Assembly: GCF_019104765.1 (NCBI RefSeq)
Contig: NZ_JAHRXJ010000009.1
Coordinates: 231,298-295,297 of the forward strand
Reading direction: 5' to 3'
Length of the DNA stretch: 64,000 bases
DNA from: Synechococcus sp. HK05
GTDB lineage: Bacteria; Cyanobacteriota; Cyanobacteriia; PCC-6307; Cyanobiaceae
Below the pieces are notes generated by a model that ran no database searches, was not told the origin of the DNA, and was given only the letters and a program-made list of their open reading frames with translations. Positions 53,967-63,269 of this stretch are shown piece after piece. The translations under genes and the position numbers were made by a program. The number at the start of each line of letters is the position of its first letter. Position 1 is the first letter of the stretch.

Positions 53967-55376
53967 ATGGCTCTGCTGGAGCGTCTGTTGGCGGCCCCGC
54001 CGGCCCTGCCCCTGCACCTCCCAGCCCATGCCCGGGGCCACGCCTTGGCCCCGGGCTTGCGTCGCCTGCTGCGGCAGGCACCCGGCCGCTGGGATCTCCC
54101 CGAATTGCCCGAGATCGGTGGGCCGCTGGAAGCGGAGGGAGCCGTGGCGGAGGCACAGGCCGCAGCGGCCGCCCGGCTGGGGGCGGAGCGCTGTTGGTTC
54201 GGCGTGAATGGCGCCAGCGGGCTGTTGCAGGTGGCGTTGCTGGCCCTCGCCCGGCCCGGTGATCGGGTGTTGCTGCCGCGCAATCTGCACCGCTCACTGC
54301 TGCATGGCTGCGTGCTCGGCCAGTTGCGGCCGGTGCTGTTTGATCTGCCCTTCGATCCGGCCACGGGCTTGTGGCTGCCTCCCACCCCGGCTGGCCTGGA
54401 GCGGCATCTGGCGGAGGCCTTGGCGGCGGGGCCGCTGGCGGCGGTGGTGTTGGTGTCGCCCAGCTATCAGGGCATGGCAGCCGATCTGCCGGCTCTGGTG
54501 GCGCTGGCCCATCAACGGGGCTTGCCGGTGCTGCTCGATGAGGCCCACGGCGCCTATGGCGGGCTGGATCCCCGCTTGCCGGCCTCGGGCTTGGCCAGCG
54601 GCGCCGATCTGGTGGTGCAATCGCTGCAGAAGGCAGCTGGCGGCCTGGCCCAGAGCGCCGCGCTGCTGCAAGGGGCTGGCGCGGATGCCCAGGCCGCTGC
54701 GGCCCGCAGCGCAGCGATCGAGAGAGCCTTGCTCTGGTTGCAAACCTCCAGCCCCAGCGCCCTGTTGCTCGCGGCGGCGGCCACAGCCTTGGAGCACTTG
54801 CATAGTGCGGCTGGGCGCCGCCAGTTGGCCCGCGCCATCACCACCGCCCTGCAGCTCAGGAGCCGGCTTCAGCAGGCGGGCGTGCCCCTGCTGCCCAGCG
54901 CCGATCCGCTGCGCCTGAGCGTGCACACCGCCGCGCTGGGCATCAACGGGCTCGACGCCGATGCCTGGCTGATGGAGCGAGGCGTGATTGCGGAGCTGCC
55001 TGAGCCCGGTTGCCTCACGTTTTGCTTGGGGTTGGCGCCACCGCGGCGGGTGCTACGGCAGCTGCCGCGGCATGTGCAAGCGCTGCAGCGAGCCTTGGGA
55101 GCGCCCCCGCTCGCTCCCTTCTCAGCGCCGCCCTTGCCGCCCGTGGCGGAGCCGGAGTGGCCGCTCGAGCAGGCCTGGCGGGCGCCCTGGCAGCGGGTGC
55201 CTCTGGCTCAGGCCACGGGCCGGCTGGCCGCTGAGCCGCTCTGCCCCTATCCACCCGGGATCCCGTTGTTGATTCCAGGGGAGCGCATCGACGCCGCCCG
55301 GGCCGATTGGTTGGTGCAGCAACAACAGCTGTGGCCCGGTCAGATCGCTGATACGGTGAAGGTTGTGGCCGATTGA
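53967..55376 (+). CDS. Orn/Lys/Arg decarboxylase-like PLP protein
   Basis: A 469-residue fold-type I PLP protein of the short Orn/Lys/Arg decarboxylase group (SpeA/YaaO type). Seen: a LPLHLPAHARGH start (others have PxHxPGHKGG), WFGVNGASGLLQVALLAL, LLPRNLHRSLLHG, VVLVSPSYQGMAADLPALVALAHQ, VLLDEAHGAYGGL and the PLP Lys in SLQKAAGGLAQSAAL (usual StHK replaced by SLQK). The C-terminal third has the PxxPYPPGIPLLIPGE signature. Altered motifs may mean a different substrate or activity. ATG at 53967, divergent from the AarF-like gene; cbiT follows 6 bases on. Confidence 0.78.
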   Translation: MALLERLLAAPPALPLHLPAHARGHALAPGLRRLLRQAPGRWDLPELPEIGGPLEAEGAVAEAQAAAAARLGAERCWFGVNGASGLLQVALLALARPGDRVLLPRNLHRSLLHGCVLGQLRPVLFDLPFDPATGLWLPPTPAGLERHLAEALAAGPLAAVVLVSPSYQGMAADLPALVALAHQRGLPVLLDEAHGAYGGLDPRLPASGLASGADLVVQSLQKAAGGLAQSAALLQGAGADAQAAAARSAAIERALLWLQTSSPSALLLAAAATALEHLHSAAGRRQLARAITTALQLRSRLQQAGVPLLPSADPLRLSVHTAALGINGLDADAWLMERGVIAELPEPGCLTFCLGLAPPRRVLRQLPRHVQALQRALGAPPLAPFSAPPLPPVAEPEWPLEQAWRAPWQRVPLAQATGRLAAEPLCPYPPGIPLLIPGERIDAARADWLVQQQQLWPGQIADTVKVVAD

Positions 55377-55382
55377 GAGCCG

Positions 55383-55997
55383 ATGGGTGCGCCCGGCGAT
55401 GGCCCCTTCCAGTGGGACTTCGTAACGCCTGGGCTGCCGGATGCCGCCTTTGCCGATGCGCCCGGCTTCAGCCCCACGCCTCTGGAACTGCGGGTGATGT
55501 TGCTGGCCCATCTGCGCCCACGCCCGGATTCGCTGGTGTGGGATGTGGGCGGCGGCACCGGAGCGCTGGCCCTGGAGATTGCTCGCCTGATGCCCGCCGG
55601 CCAGGTGCACACCCTCGAGCGCGATCCTGAAGCGATCGAGCTGCTCAAGCGCAATGGAGAGCGCTTCGGTGCCACCAATCTGCACATCCATGCCGGGGAT
55701 GCCCCGGACGGCCTGAGCCAACTGCCCCCCCATCCCGATCGGGTGTTGCTGGAGGTGGGGCGCCCCCTGCGGCAGGTGCTTGATCTGGTGTGGGAAGCTC
55801 TGGTGCCGGCGGGACGCCTGGTGATCAGCACCGCCAGCCTGGAGGGCCTGGTGGATGCCACCGACACCCTCGGGCGTTTGGAAGCCCGCGATCTGCAGGT
55901 GGTGCAGGCCACGGTGCACCGGATGCAGCGGCGCGGCAGTCAAGCCAGGCTGGCGGCGGCTGAACCGCTGTTTCTGATCGCTGCCGAACGCCCTTGA
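55383..55997 (+). CDS. cbiT: Precorrin-6B C15-methyltransferase CbiT-like
   Basis: SAM-dependent methyltransferase of the corrin pathway that methylates C15 and removes the C12 acetate. The 204-residue protein has WDFVTPGLPDAAFADAPGFSPTPLELRVMLLAHL, the SAM-binding DVGGGTGALALE (54 on), HTLERDPEAIELLKRNGERFG and DRVLLEVGRPLRQVL. In the CobL fusion the CbiE domain precedes it; here it stands alone. ATG at 55383, close behind the decarboxylase-like gene. Together with cobB it supports cobamide synthesis. Confidence 0.86.
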   Translation: MGAPGDGPFQWDFVTPGLPDAAFADAPGFSPTPLELRVMLLAHLRPRPDSLVWDVGGGTGALALEIARLMPAGQVHTLERDPEAIELLKRNGERFGATNLHIHAGDAPDGLSQLPPHPDRVLLEVGRPLRQVLDLVWEALVPAGRLVISTASLEGLVDATDTLGRLEARDLQVVQATVHRMQRRGSQARLAAAEPLFLIAAERP

Positions 55998-56902
55998 TTC
56001 CCGCGCCCCGCTCCCGCACCTCCCCCCAGCGCCTGCTCAGCGGCTACGCCGTGGGGGCGTTTGGGTTTGTGGTGGTGGTGCTGGGCGGTTGGTGGTTCAC
56101 CCTCGCCCTGGGGGTGATGGTGCACCTGGGACTGCTGGAGTATTTCCGCCTGGCCCGCTTCAAGGGCATCCGCCCCGCCAGCAAAACCACGTTGGTGGTG
56201 GTGCAGCTGCTGTTGATCACCACCCAATGGGCCCACGGTGGTGATGCTCAGGCCTTGGGATTTTCCGCGGATCTGGCGGCCGCGGTGTTGCCCCTCTCGG
56301 GCGCGGCAATCTGCGGCTGGCTGCTGCTGCAACCCCTCACCGGCAGCATCGCTGATATCGCCGCCTCGATCTTTGCGCTCTTTTATCTGGGCTTTTTGCC
56401 CAGCTATTGGATCCGTCTGCGGGATCTCACTGATCCGGCCCTGGCGCCGCGGCTGAATGGCCTCAGCCAGGCCTGGCCCCACCTCAGCTCGGGCATGGTG
56501 CTGATGCTGATGGCCTGCTTCCTGATCGTGGCCACCGACATCGGCTCTTATGTAATCGGGCGTCGCTACGGCCGCCGGCCCCTCTCGCCGATTTCACCGG
56601 GCAAAACCGTGGAAGGGGCCTTCGGCGGAGTGGGTTGTGCCGCCCTGTTGGGGGGGGTGTTCGCCGAACTGCTCGGCTGGAACTGGGGCTGGGCTGTGGG
56701 GGCGCTGTTGGGTGTGGTGGTGGCCCTGTTCGCCCTGGTGGGGGATCTCACTGAATCGATGATGAAGCGCGATGCCGGCGTGAAGGATTCCGGTGATCTA
56801 CTGCCTGGCCACGGCGGCATCCTCGATCGCATCGATAGCTATTTGTTCACCCCGGCGGTGTTTTTCACCGTGGTGACCCTGCTGTTGCCGTTGATTCGCT
56901 GA
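55994..56902 (+). CDS. cdsA: Phosphatidate cytidylyltransferase
   Basis: Makes CDP-diacylglycerol from phosphatidate and CTP, for phosphatidylglycerol synthesis. The 302-residue membrane protein has seven or so hydrophobic segments, VATDIGSYVIGRRYGRRPLSPISPGKTVEG and the C-terminal family signature ALVGDLTESMMKRDAGVKDSGDLLPGHGGILDRIDS split by short turns. TTG at 55994 overlaps the cbiT stop as TTGA. It is convergent with the DUF2993 gene, 6 bases apart. Confidence 0.95.
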   Translation: MIPAPRSRTSPQRLLSGYAVGAFGFVVVVLGGWWFTLALGVMVHLGLLEYFRLARFKGIRPASKTTLVVVQLLLITTQWAHGGDAQALGFSADLAAAVLPLSGAAICGWLLLQPLTGSIADIAASIFALFYLGFLPSYWIRLRDLTDPALAPRLNGLSQAWPHLSSGMVLMLMACFLIVATDIGSYVIGRRYGRRPLSPISPGKTVEGAFGGVGCAALLGGVFAELLGWNWGWAVGALLGVVVALFALVGDLTESMMKRDAGVKDSGDLLPGHGGILDRIDSYLFTPAVFFTVVTLLLPLIR

Positions 56903-56908
56903 GGCTGC

Positions 56909-57532
56909 TCAGGGCGACACCCGCGCCCGCCCGTGGAGCTGCAGCACCCCGCCTTCAAGGTTGGCTTCGCGGATTTCAATGTTGGGATCGCTGGGCAGTG
57001 AGACGCAGGGGCAACCCTCCACCCCGCAGAGCTGCAGGCCGCCGTCCACGGCACGAGGAACCGTGGCGCAGCGCTGATCCTGGGCCTGCAGCACCAGTTG
57101 GTCGCGCTCGATACTCACGCTCTGCAGGGGGGTGAGGCCCAGCAGCCCGTCCACCAGTTGATCCCCCAGGGGGCGCCAGTGCGGGGTGCAAAGGGAACGG
57201 CCCAGCCCACCAGCACTGAACACCACGATGCCCTCAATGTGGAAGGGCTGATCGAGCTGCACCGCCTTGCCGCGCAGCAGGTTGCCCACCTGCACCTCGA
57301 TCGCCTCGCTGCGCAGCTCCACCCGCTCGATCTCCAGCGAGCTGAACACCACACCCCTGGCCACCAGGCTCACGCCTTCGAGGCGGCCGCGCAGCAACCC
57401 CAGGCTGGAGCCATGGAGTTGCAGCTCGAGGCTGTCAACGGCCTCGCATTGCTGGCGAATCCAAAACTGCAAGCCGCTGGCTAGGAGCTGCAGCACCGGG
57501 CTCGTGCGGGGTGTCTGCGTGTCGTCAGCCAT
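56909..57532 (-). CDS. LmeA-like (DUF2993) protein
   Basis: A 207-residue protein of the DUF2993/LmeA phospholipid-binding family, common in cyanobacteria. It shows a beta-rich pattern: SLELQLHGSSLGLLRGRLEGVSLVARGVVFSSLEIERVELRSEAIEV split by short turns, then IEGIVVFSAGGLGRSL and LEGGVLQLHGRARVSP at the end. No obvious signal peptide. It precedes the alpha/beta hydrolase with an 8-base overlap of that gene's end. Function unknown; LmeA acts on mycobacterial lipomannan. Confidence 0.75.
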   Translation of the reverse strand: MADDTQTPRTSPVLQLLASGLQFWIRQQCEAVDSLELQLHGSSLGLLRGRLEGVSLVARGVVFSSLEIERVELRSEAIEVQVGNLLRGKAVQLDQPFHIEGIVVFSAGGLGRSLCTPHWRPLGDQLVDGLLGLTPLQSVSIERDQLVLQAQDQRCATVPRAVDGGLQLCGVEGCPCVSLPSDPNIEIREANLEGGVLQLHGRARVSP

Positions 57533-58409
57533 GCCAGATGCGAGCCACGGTGGCGGGCTGGTCGATGTGGGGCAGATGCCCGCAGCAGTCCAGCTCGGTG
57601 ATCCGCTCTCCTAACAGAGCTTGGGCGGCGCGTTTCTGGGGTGGCCGCAGGATCCGGTCGTTTTGGCCCCAGAGCACCTGCAGGGGTTGTGGGGGCAGGG
57701 GATACCCGCAACCGGCGAAACCACCGCTGCGGGCAAAGGCTCCCAGGGCTCTGGCCCAGTTGGGGCAGGCCAGGTGCAGCGAGGCGATTTCCAGCTCCGC
57801 AGGCCCCACATCCCGATCGGGCATGGCGAAGGCGGAGCGGCAGAGGCCCCGGCGGATCGCGGGCAAGCCGAGGAAGCGTGCTCCCAATTGATCCAGGAGC
57901 GGGGGCACCGGCATCGGTTGGCCCGTGAGGCCCGCAGGTGCCAGCAGCAGCAACCGCTCGATCTGTTCGGGGCAGCGGCGGGCCAGCTCCACCGCCACCG
58001 ATCCCCCCATCGAGGCGCCGATCAAGCCCACCTGCGCTGCTCCGCTGCGGCGCAGCACCTCCTCGAGCACGTGCTCCAGGTGTTCCAGCACCGCCGCCGG
58101 GCCGTAGGGGGCGTTGAGGGGCCGAGGGCAGAAGCCGAAGCCGAACAGATCCGGGATGAACAGCTGATGCTGCGGCGCGAGCAAGGGCGCCAGCCGTCTG
58201 AACTCCAGGTGGGAGCTGTCGAAGCCATGCAGCGCCAGCAGCGGCGGCCCTTCGCCCACCACGGCCACGGGCCAGGGGCCGCCCTCCAAGGTTGGGATCG
58301 TCCACCACTGCACGGCAGCGGCGAGGGCCCGGCCATCGGGATCAAGCAGGTGCTCAGCGGCGTGGGCTACGAGCTCCTGGGGGGAGGCGGGGAGTGCCGT
58401 TGCGCTCAC
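57525..58409 (-). CDS. Alpha/beta hydrolase
   Basis: A 294-residue alpha/beta hydrolase. Seen: LLALHGFDSSHLEFRRL (oxyanion HG), FIPDLFGFGFCPRP, the nucleophile elbow IGASMGG (Ser133), a cap region of about 90 residues, GQNDRILRPPQK (Asp) and LDCCGHLPHIDQP (His). The triad is complete. Substrate unknown; cyanobacterial members act on chlorophyll-related or lipid esters, but this is only a guess. GTG at 58409. The end overlaps the DUF2993 start by 8 bases. Confidence 0.85.
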   Translation of the reverse strand: MSATALPASPQELVAHAAEHLLDPDGRALAAAVQWWTIPTLEGGPWPVAVVGEGPPLLALHGFDSSHLEFRRLAPLLAPQHQLFIPDLFGFGFCPRPLNAPYGPAAVLEHLEHVLEEVLRRSGAAQVGLIGASMGGSVAVELARRCPEQIERLLLLAPAGLTGQPMPVPPLLDQLGARFLGLPAIRRGLCRSAFAMPDRDVGPAELEIASLHLACPNWARALGAFARSGGFAGCGYPLPPQPLQVLWGQNDRILRPPQKRAAQALLGERITELDCCGHLPHIDQPATVARIWHG

Positions 58410-58412
58410 GGC

Positions 58413-59522
58413 TCAACCCTGGGTGGTGCTCAAGGGAGCTTCGCTGCTGGTGGTGGTGCTCACCAGTGCGGCGAGCACATCGCTGGGCTGCACGCTGAAG
58501 GGCAGGTGATGCAGGTCGGATCCGGGCCGGCAGGCGAAGGCTGCCACCTGCTGCAGTTCGCCGAGGCTGGCCTGCTCCAGGCCCAGGTCGCCCAGGCTCA
58601 CCGGCAGCCCCAGCTCCTGGAACAGCGGCAGCAGCTGGCGCCGCGCCTGGCCCGCCAAGCGGTTGCCCCCGATCACCTCTTCCAGGCGCAGCTGCACCAG
58701 GATCCCGAAGCCCACCTTTTCGCCATGGAGCCGGCCATGGCTGGCCTCCAGTTGGGTGAGGCCGTTGTGCACCGCATGGGCCGCCACGGTGCGGCAGCGG
58801 GCCCCGCCGATCCCACCGATCAACCCCGCCGTGAGGCCGCAGGCCTCCGCCACCCGCACCCAGGCTTCACCGCCGGGCTGGGCCATCGCCTCCCGGGCCT
58901 CCAGCAGCAGCTGATCGCGCAACACCCGCGCCATCTGCACCGCCTGTTGCACCAGCCCGTCGCGGCTCGCGCCGCTGCTCACCGAGGCTTCGTACCACTT
59001 GGCCATGGCATCGGCGATGCCGCTGGCCAGGGTGTGGGCGGGTGCCTGCCGCACCAAGGCGTGGTCGAACACCAACAGATCAGGGCAGCGATCCAGGGCA
59101 ACGTCGCCTTCAAAGGCCCCTTGGGCTGAATAGAGATTGGCCAGGGCCGTCCAGCCGGCACAGGTGGCGGCGCTGGTGGGCACGGTGATGCAGGCCAGGC
59201 CATGGCGGTGCGCCAGCAACTTGCCCGCATCGAGCACCTTGCCGCCGCCGGCGGCCACCACGGCGTCGCAGGCGTTGCTGCGCAGGGTCGCGCTGATCCG
59301 CTCCAGATCGCCCTCGCAGCAGTCGTGCTCGAGTTCGGCTTCGCTCAGCGTGAGGCCCAGCTGGCGCAGTTCCGCCGCCAGCTGCCCGCGCAGCTGGCGC
59401 GTTGCCGGGCTCCGGCCCAGCAGCAGAGGCCGGCTGCAGAGCGTTTGGATCGCCGGCCACGCCTCCTGCCAGGCCCCTTCACCCCGCAGAACAACCGCTG
59501 GAGCGATCGCGTGTTGCTGCAT
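58413..59522 (-). CDS. Iron-containing alcohol dehydrogenase, glycerol-dehydrogenase-like
   Basis: A 369-residue group III alcohol dehydrogenase. Seen: AAGGGKVLDAGKLLAHR (NAD-binding GGG), TVPTSAATCAGWTALANLY, the metal ligands Asp in SGIADAMAKWYEA, and His in TVAAHAVHNGLTQL and HGRLHGEKVGFGI. It most resembles GldA or the sn-glycerol-1-phosphate dehydrogenase group. The substrate is not certain. The ATG at 59522 is used, although an upstream in-frame start is possible. Behind it, 3 bases away, lies the alpha/beta hydrolase. Confidence 0.85.
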   Translation of the reverse strand: MQQHAIAPAVVLRGEGAWQEAWPAIQTLCSRPLLLGRSPATRQLRGQLAAELRQLGLTLSEAELEHDCCEGDLERISATLRSNACDAVVAAGGGKVLDAGKLLAHRHGLACITVPTSAATCAGWTALANLYSAQGAFEGDVALDRCPDLLVFDHALVRQAPAHTLASGIADAMAKWYEASVSSGASRDGLVQQAVQMARVLRDQLLLEAREAMAQPGGEAWVRVAEACGLTAGLIGGIGGARCRTVAAHAVHNGLTQLEASHGRLHGEKVGFGILVQLRLEEVIGGNRLAGQARRQLLPLFQELGLPVSLGDLGLEQASLGELQQVAAFACRPGSDLHHLPFSVQPSDVLAALVSTTTSSEAPLSTTQG

Positions 59523-59606
59523 GGAGGTGCCCACGACCAGCCCAATTGCCAAGAGGCCACTGTAGAAGTGGCGGGCACAGCGGATTCGCAGCTCCCGCGA
59601 TCAGGC

Positions 59607-60281
59607 ATGGCACCTCCACTCCCTTCCGATCCGGGCCTGGCGGCCTTTGGTTCGAGCCTCACGGCCATCACCCTGGCGGAGCTGGGTGACAAGACCTTTT
59701 TTATGGCCTTGATCCTGGCGGTGCGCCACAGCGCCCGGCTGGTGTTTGTGGGGGCCTTTGCGGCCTTGTCCGCCGTCACCCTGCTGTCGTTGGGGGTGGG
59801 CTACGGCCTGCGGGAGTTGCTGCCTCAGAACCTGGTGCCTTGGCTGGCGGCGGTTCTGTTTCTGGGATTTGGCATCAAGTTGCTGGTGGATGCCCAGTCG
59901 CTGGGGGCTGGCGCTGCCCAGGAGGAGGCCGAGGAGGCGGAAGAAGCGGTGAATGCCGCGGAGCAAGGCAATGGCCACGGCGGTGCATGGGCCGTGATCT
60001 GGGAATCCTTCGCGCTGGTGTTTGTGGCGGAGCTGGGGGATCGCACCCAATTCGCCACGATCGTGCTGGCCACCGCTCCGGCTCAGGTGTTCAGCTTTGC
60101 GGGGCTGCTCGCGGGCACCCTGGCCGGCCATGCGCTGGTCACCTGGCTGGCGGTGGGGGCTGGCAAATGGATTGGCGGCCGGGTGAACGAACAGGTGCTC
60201 TATCGGCTGAGTGGAGGCTTGTTTGTGGCCTTTGGCCTGGTGTCGCTGCTGCAGGGCCTGGCGTCGGCGTCCGGCCGCTGA
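59607..60281 (+). CDS. GDT1/UPF0016-family manganese exporter (Mnx-like)
   Basis: A 224-residue membrane protein with two homologous halves, each with the family motif: LAELGDKTFFMALILAV (residues 23-39) and FVAELGDRTQFATIVLA (about 143 on). The two are joined by an acidic loop (EEAEEAEEAVNAAEQG). About six hydrophobic segments follow this order. In Synechocystis the homolog Mnx loads manganese into the thylakoid lumen for photosystem II. ATG at 59607; divergent from the dehydrogenase (84 bases). Confidence 0.88.
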   Translation: MAPPLPSDPGLAAFGSSLTAITLAELGDKTFFMALILAVRHSARLVFVGAFAALSAVTLLSLGVGYGLRELLPQNLVPWLAAVLFLGFGIKLLVDAQSLGAGAAQEEAEEAEEAVNAAEQGNGHGGAWAVIWESFALVFVAELGDRTQFATIVLATAPAQVFSFAGLLAGTLAGHALVTWLAVGAGKWIGGRVNEQVLYRLSGGLFVAFGLVSLLQGLASASGR

Positions 60282-60350
60282 TTCTTCGGCTTTCCCCCTG
60301 TCTGCTTGGCCCGTTTGGCGTCAGATTGAGTGCAGTGGCGAGAGCAGGGC

Positions 60351-60911
60351 ATGGCAAAGCGTGGATGGCGCACGCGCCTGGCCGACACCTTGATGCGATG
60401 GGGTGCAGCGCTGCGGCCGCCTCAGCCGCTGCCACCAGCGCCCACCCGCATCAGCCTGCCTGCTGAGCCCAGGCAACCGGCCCAGATGAGTCAGCTGCCG
60501 GGTGTGCGCCCGCCCCTTTCGATTGAAAAGGCGGTGCGCAACCGCGACCTCACGGTGCTCAAGCGCGAAGCCTGTGATGCCCTGGCGGCCCTGGCGGCGG
60601 CCCATGCCCTGGTGACCTCAGCGCGGCTGGGCCAGATTCAGAACCTGCGCACCGATCTGGAGCGCGGTGAGCTGGAAGAGCAAGACCTCGCCGAGCTTGC
60701 CGGCGACTATCAGGCCTGGCAAAACGACCAGGTGCGTTTGTTTGATGCCCTGGCCCTGGTGCTGGGCATGGCGGTGCCGGAAGGGCGCGCCTTCGACCAG
60801 ATCGACGAGGAGATGGCGGAAGCGGCCGAAGCCCATCTCAATGCTCTGGCGGCGGAATACCAGCGCCGCTTGTTGAGCGATCAATTCGAAGCGGGTCAGA
60901 AGGAAGGCTGA
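60351..60911 (+). CDS. Helical protein of unknown function
   Basis: A 186-residue protein from the ATG at 60351. The first 55 residues are basic and Pro/Ala-rich (KRGWRTRLADTLMRW, PPQPLPPAPTRIS); the rest is helical with many Ala and Glu (LKREACDALAALAAAHALV, LRTDLERGELEEQDLAELAGDYQAWQND, AEAAEAHLNALAAEYQRRL). No transmembrane segment. It lies between the manganese exporter and gap1, both on the same strand. I do not recognise the family. Confidence 0.65.
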   Translation: MAKRGWRTRLADTLMRWGAALRPPQPLPPAPTRISLPAEPRQPAQMSQLPGVRPPLSIEKAVRNRDLTVLKREACDALAALAAAHALVTSARLGQIQNLRTDLERGELEEQDLAELAGDYQAWQNDQVRLFDALALVLGMAVPEGRAFDQIDEEMAEAAEAHLNALAAEYQRRLLSDQFEAGQKEG

Positions 60912-60945
60912 GGGCTTCAACCCCGGCCCGTATGGTGAGCCTTGA

Positions 60946-61977
<1,032 letters not shown>

Positions 61978-61984
61978 GCAGCCG

Positions 61985-62866
61985 CTAAGCCAGCAGCCAG
62001 GCCCAGAGGGGCACGCTGATCAGCGAGAGCAGCGTGCTCCACAGCACCAGTTGCGCAGCCGGGAGTGATTCCCGGCTTTGTTGTGCGCTGGCCTCGGCCA
62101 ACAGCAGCACCGACATGGCTGTTGGAGCGGCGGCTTGCAGCACCAGGGCATCGCGCAGCAGTGGTGCCCAACCCAGTGCCCGCGTGAGCAGCAGCGCCAC
62201 GGCCGGAAGCCCCAACAACTTGATCAGCAGTGCCGGCCCCAGGCCTGTGGGCTCGATCCGCTGGCCCAGCAGCAGCCCCAGCCGCATTCCCACCAGCAGC
62301 AACATCAGCCAGATCACCAGTCGAGCCGGCCACCACAGCGCCGCAGCGATCGGTGCATGCCATGGCGAAATCAGTAGCGGCACCGCCACCAGCAGGGCTT
62401 GAACTACCGGTGTGGCCAACAGCTGTTGGAGCAGCTGCCCAGGCCGTGCCCGTTCGCCATTGAGCAGCAAGGGGCCCAGGCTCCAGGTCACCAAGGTGCC
62501 CACCAGGTCGTAGGTGATGCTGAAACTGAGGGCTTCTGGCGGCAGCAGGGCCAGCGCCACCGGAAGGCCGAAATAGGCCGTGTTGCCCACCACCGCGCCC
62601 AATTGCAAGCTGCGCCGCGGCAGCAGGCGTTGGCACCAGGGGTGTTGCGTGAGGAGCAAGCCACCCCCGGTCAGCACCAGGCTCAACAGGGCCACCTGCA
62701 GGTTGCCGCTGTGCAAGCCGCCTTTGAGCAGCAGCCCCACCAGGCTGATCGGCACCCCCCAGCGCAACAGCAGCGGCGCCAGGTGGTGCCGCCAGTGAGG
62801 ACGCACGCGCCCCAATGCCATGCCACAGAGCAGGCATGGCGCCAGTTCGAGCAGCAGTTGCAGCAT
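61985..62866 (-). CDS. AEC-family (auxin efflux carrier-like) transporter
   Basis: A 293-residue membrane protein with about ten hydrophobic helices in two five-helix halves. Seen: WGVPISLVGLLLKGG (first half), LGAVVGNTAYFGLPVALALLPPEALSFSI, and AAPTAMSVLLLAEA (second half), which are AEC family features. Bacterial members carry dicarboxylates or amino acids; the substrate is unknown here. ATG at 62866 is chosen over the farther in-frame start, which would overlap the divergent gene at 62937. Confidence 0.84.
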   Translation of the reverse strand: MLQLLLELAPCLLCGMALGRVRPHWRHHLAPLLLRWGVPISLVGLLLKGGLHSGNLQVALLSLVLTGGGLLLTQHPWCQRLLPRRSLQLGAVVGNTAYFGLPVALALLPPEALSFSITYDLVGTLVTWSLGPLLLNGERARPGQLLQQLLATPVVQALLVAVPLLISPWHAPIAAALWWPARLVIWLMLLLVGMRLGLLLGQRIEPTGLGPALLIKLLGLPAVALLLTRALGWAPLLRDALVLQAAAPTAMSVLLLAEASAQQSRESLPAAQLVLWSTLLSLISVPLWAWLLA

Positions 62867-62936
62867 CCCTTCACCCTGCCAGCCATTGCCGTTGGCCGTG
62901 GGCAGCGCTAACGCTGAAGCAGCTGCGGGCGGTGCC

Positions 62937-63245
62937 ATGGAGGATCAGCCGATCACGCCCCATGCCGTGCCGGTGTTCGACGCCGAGGGCAACCTCACCT
63001 ACATCGGCGACGACGGGCGTCGCTATGTGGTGGGCCCGTTGCCCGAGCTGGATGAAGCCCACGTGGATCAGGTGATGCAGCGCCTGTTGGCAGGTCAGCT
63101 GTTGTTCTCGGAGCTTGAAAGCCTGGCCAGCCAGTGGCTAGACCAGGTGTGTGGCCCGGATCTGAGCCGCGGCGCGGCCCTGGCCTTGTTGCTCTCGAGC
63201 CTGGAGATGGCCCTCGACGCCGACGAGAACGACGCCGTGGGTTGA
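62937..63245 (+). CDS. Small conserved acidic protein of unknown function
   Basis: A 102-residue acidic protein (MEDQPITPHAVPVFDAEG...). It has LTYIGDDGRRYVVGPLPELDEAHVDQVMQRLL split by a turn, then a helical part ending SSLEMALDADENDAVG. No membrane or catalytic motif. ATG at 62937, divergent from the AEC gene. It is the last gene before the ribosomal RNA operon; its TGA stop overlaps the -35 box of the candidate rRNA promoter. Confidence 0.68.
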   Translation: MEDQPITPHAVPVFDAEGNLTYIGDDGRRYVVGPLPELDEAHVDQVMQRLLAGQLLFSELESLASQWLDQVCGPDLSRGAALALLLSSLEMALDADENDAVG

Positions 63246-63269
63246 CCCGGGCCCATGCTCTGGTAACTT
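63242..63269 (+). promoter_or_regulatory. Candidate rRNA operon promoter
   Basis: TTGACC (63242-63247), a 16-base spacer and TAACTT (63264-63269), with TG one base before it as in an extended -10. It lies at the end of the last protein gene and about 610 bases before 16S, which agrees with long rRNA leaders in cyanobacteria. No start site evidence. Confidence 0.5.

Noticed and set aside
57621..59129. Plus-strand frame of about 500 codons over the hydrolase and dehydrogenase genes
   Set aside because: It crosses the boundary of two good minus-strand genes and has the same shadow composition.
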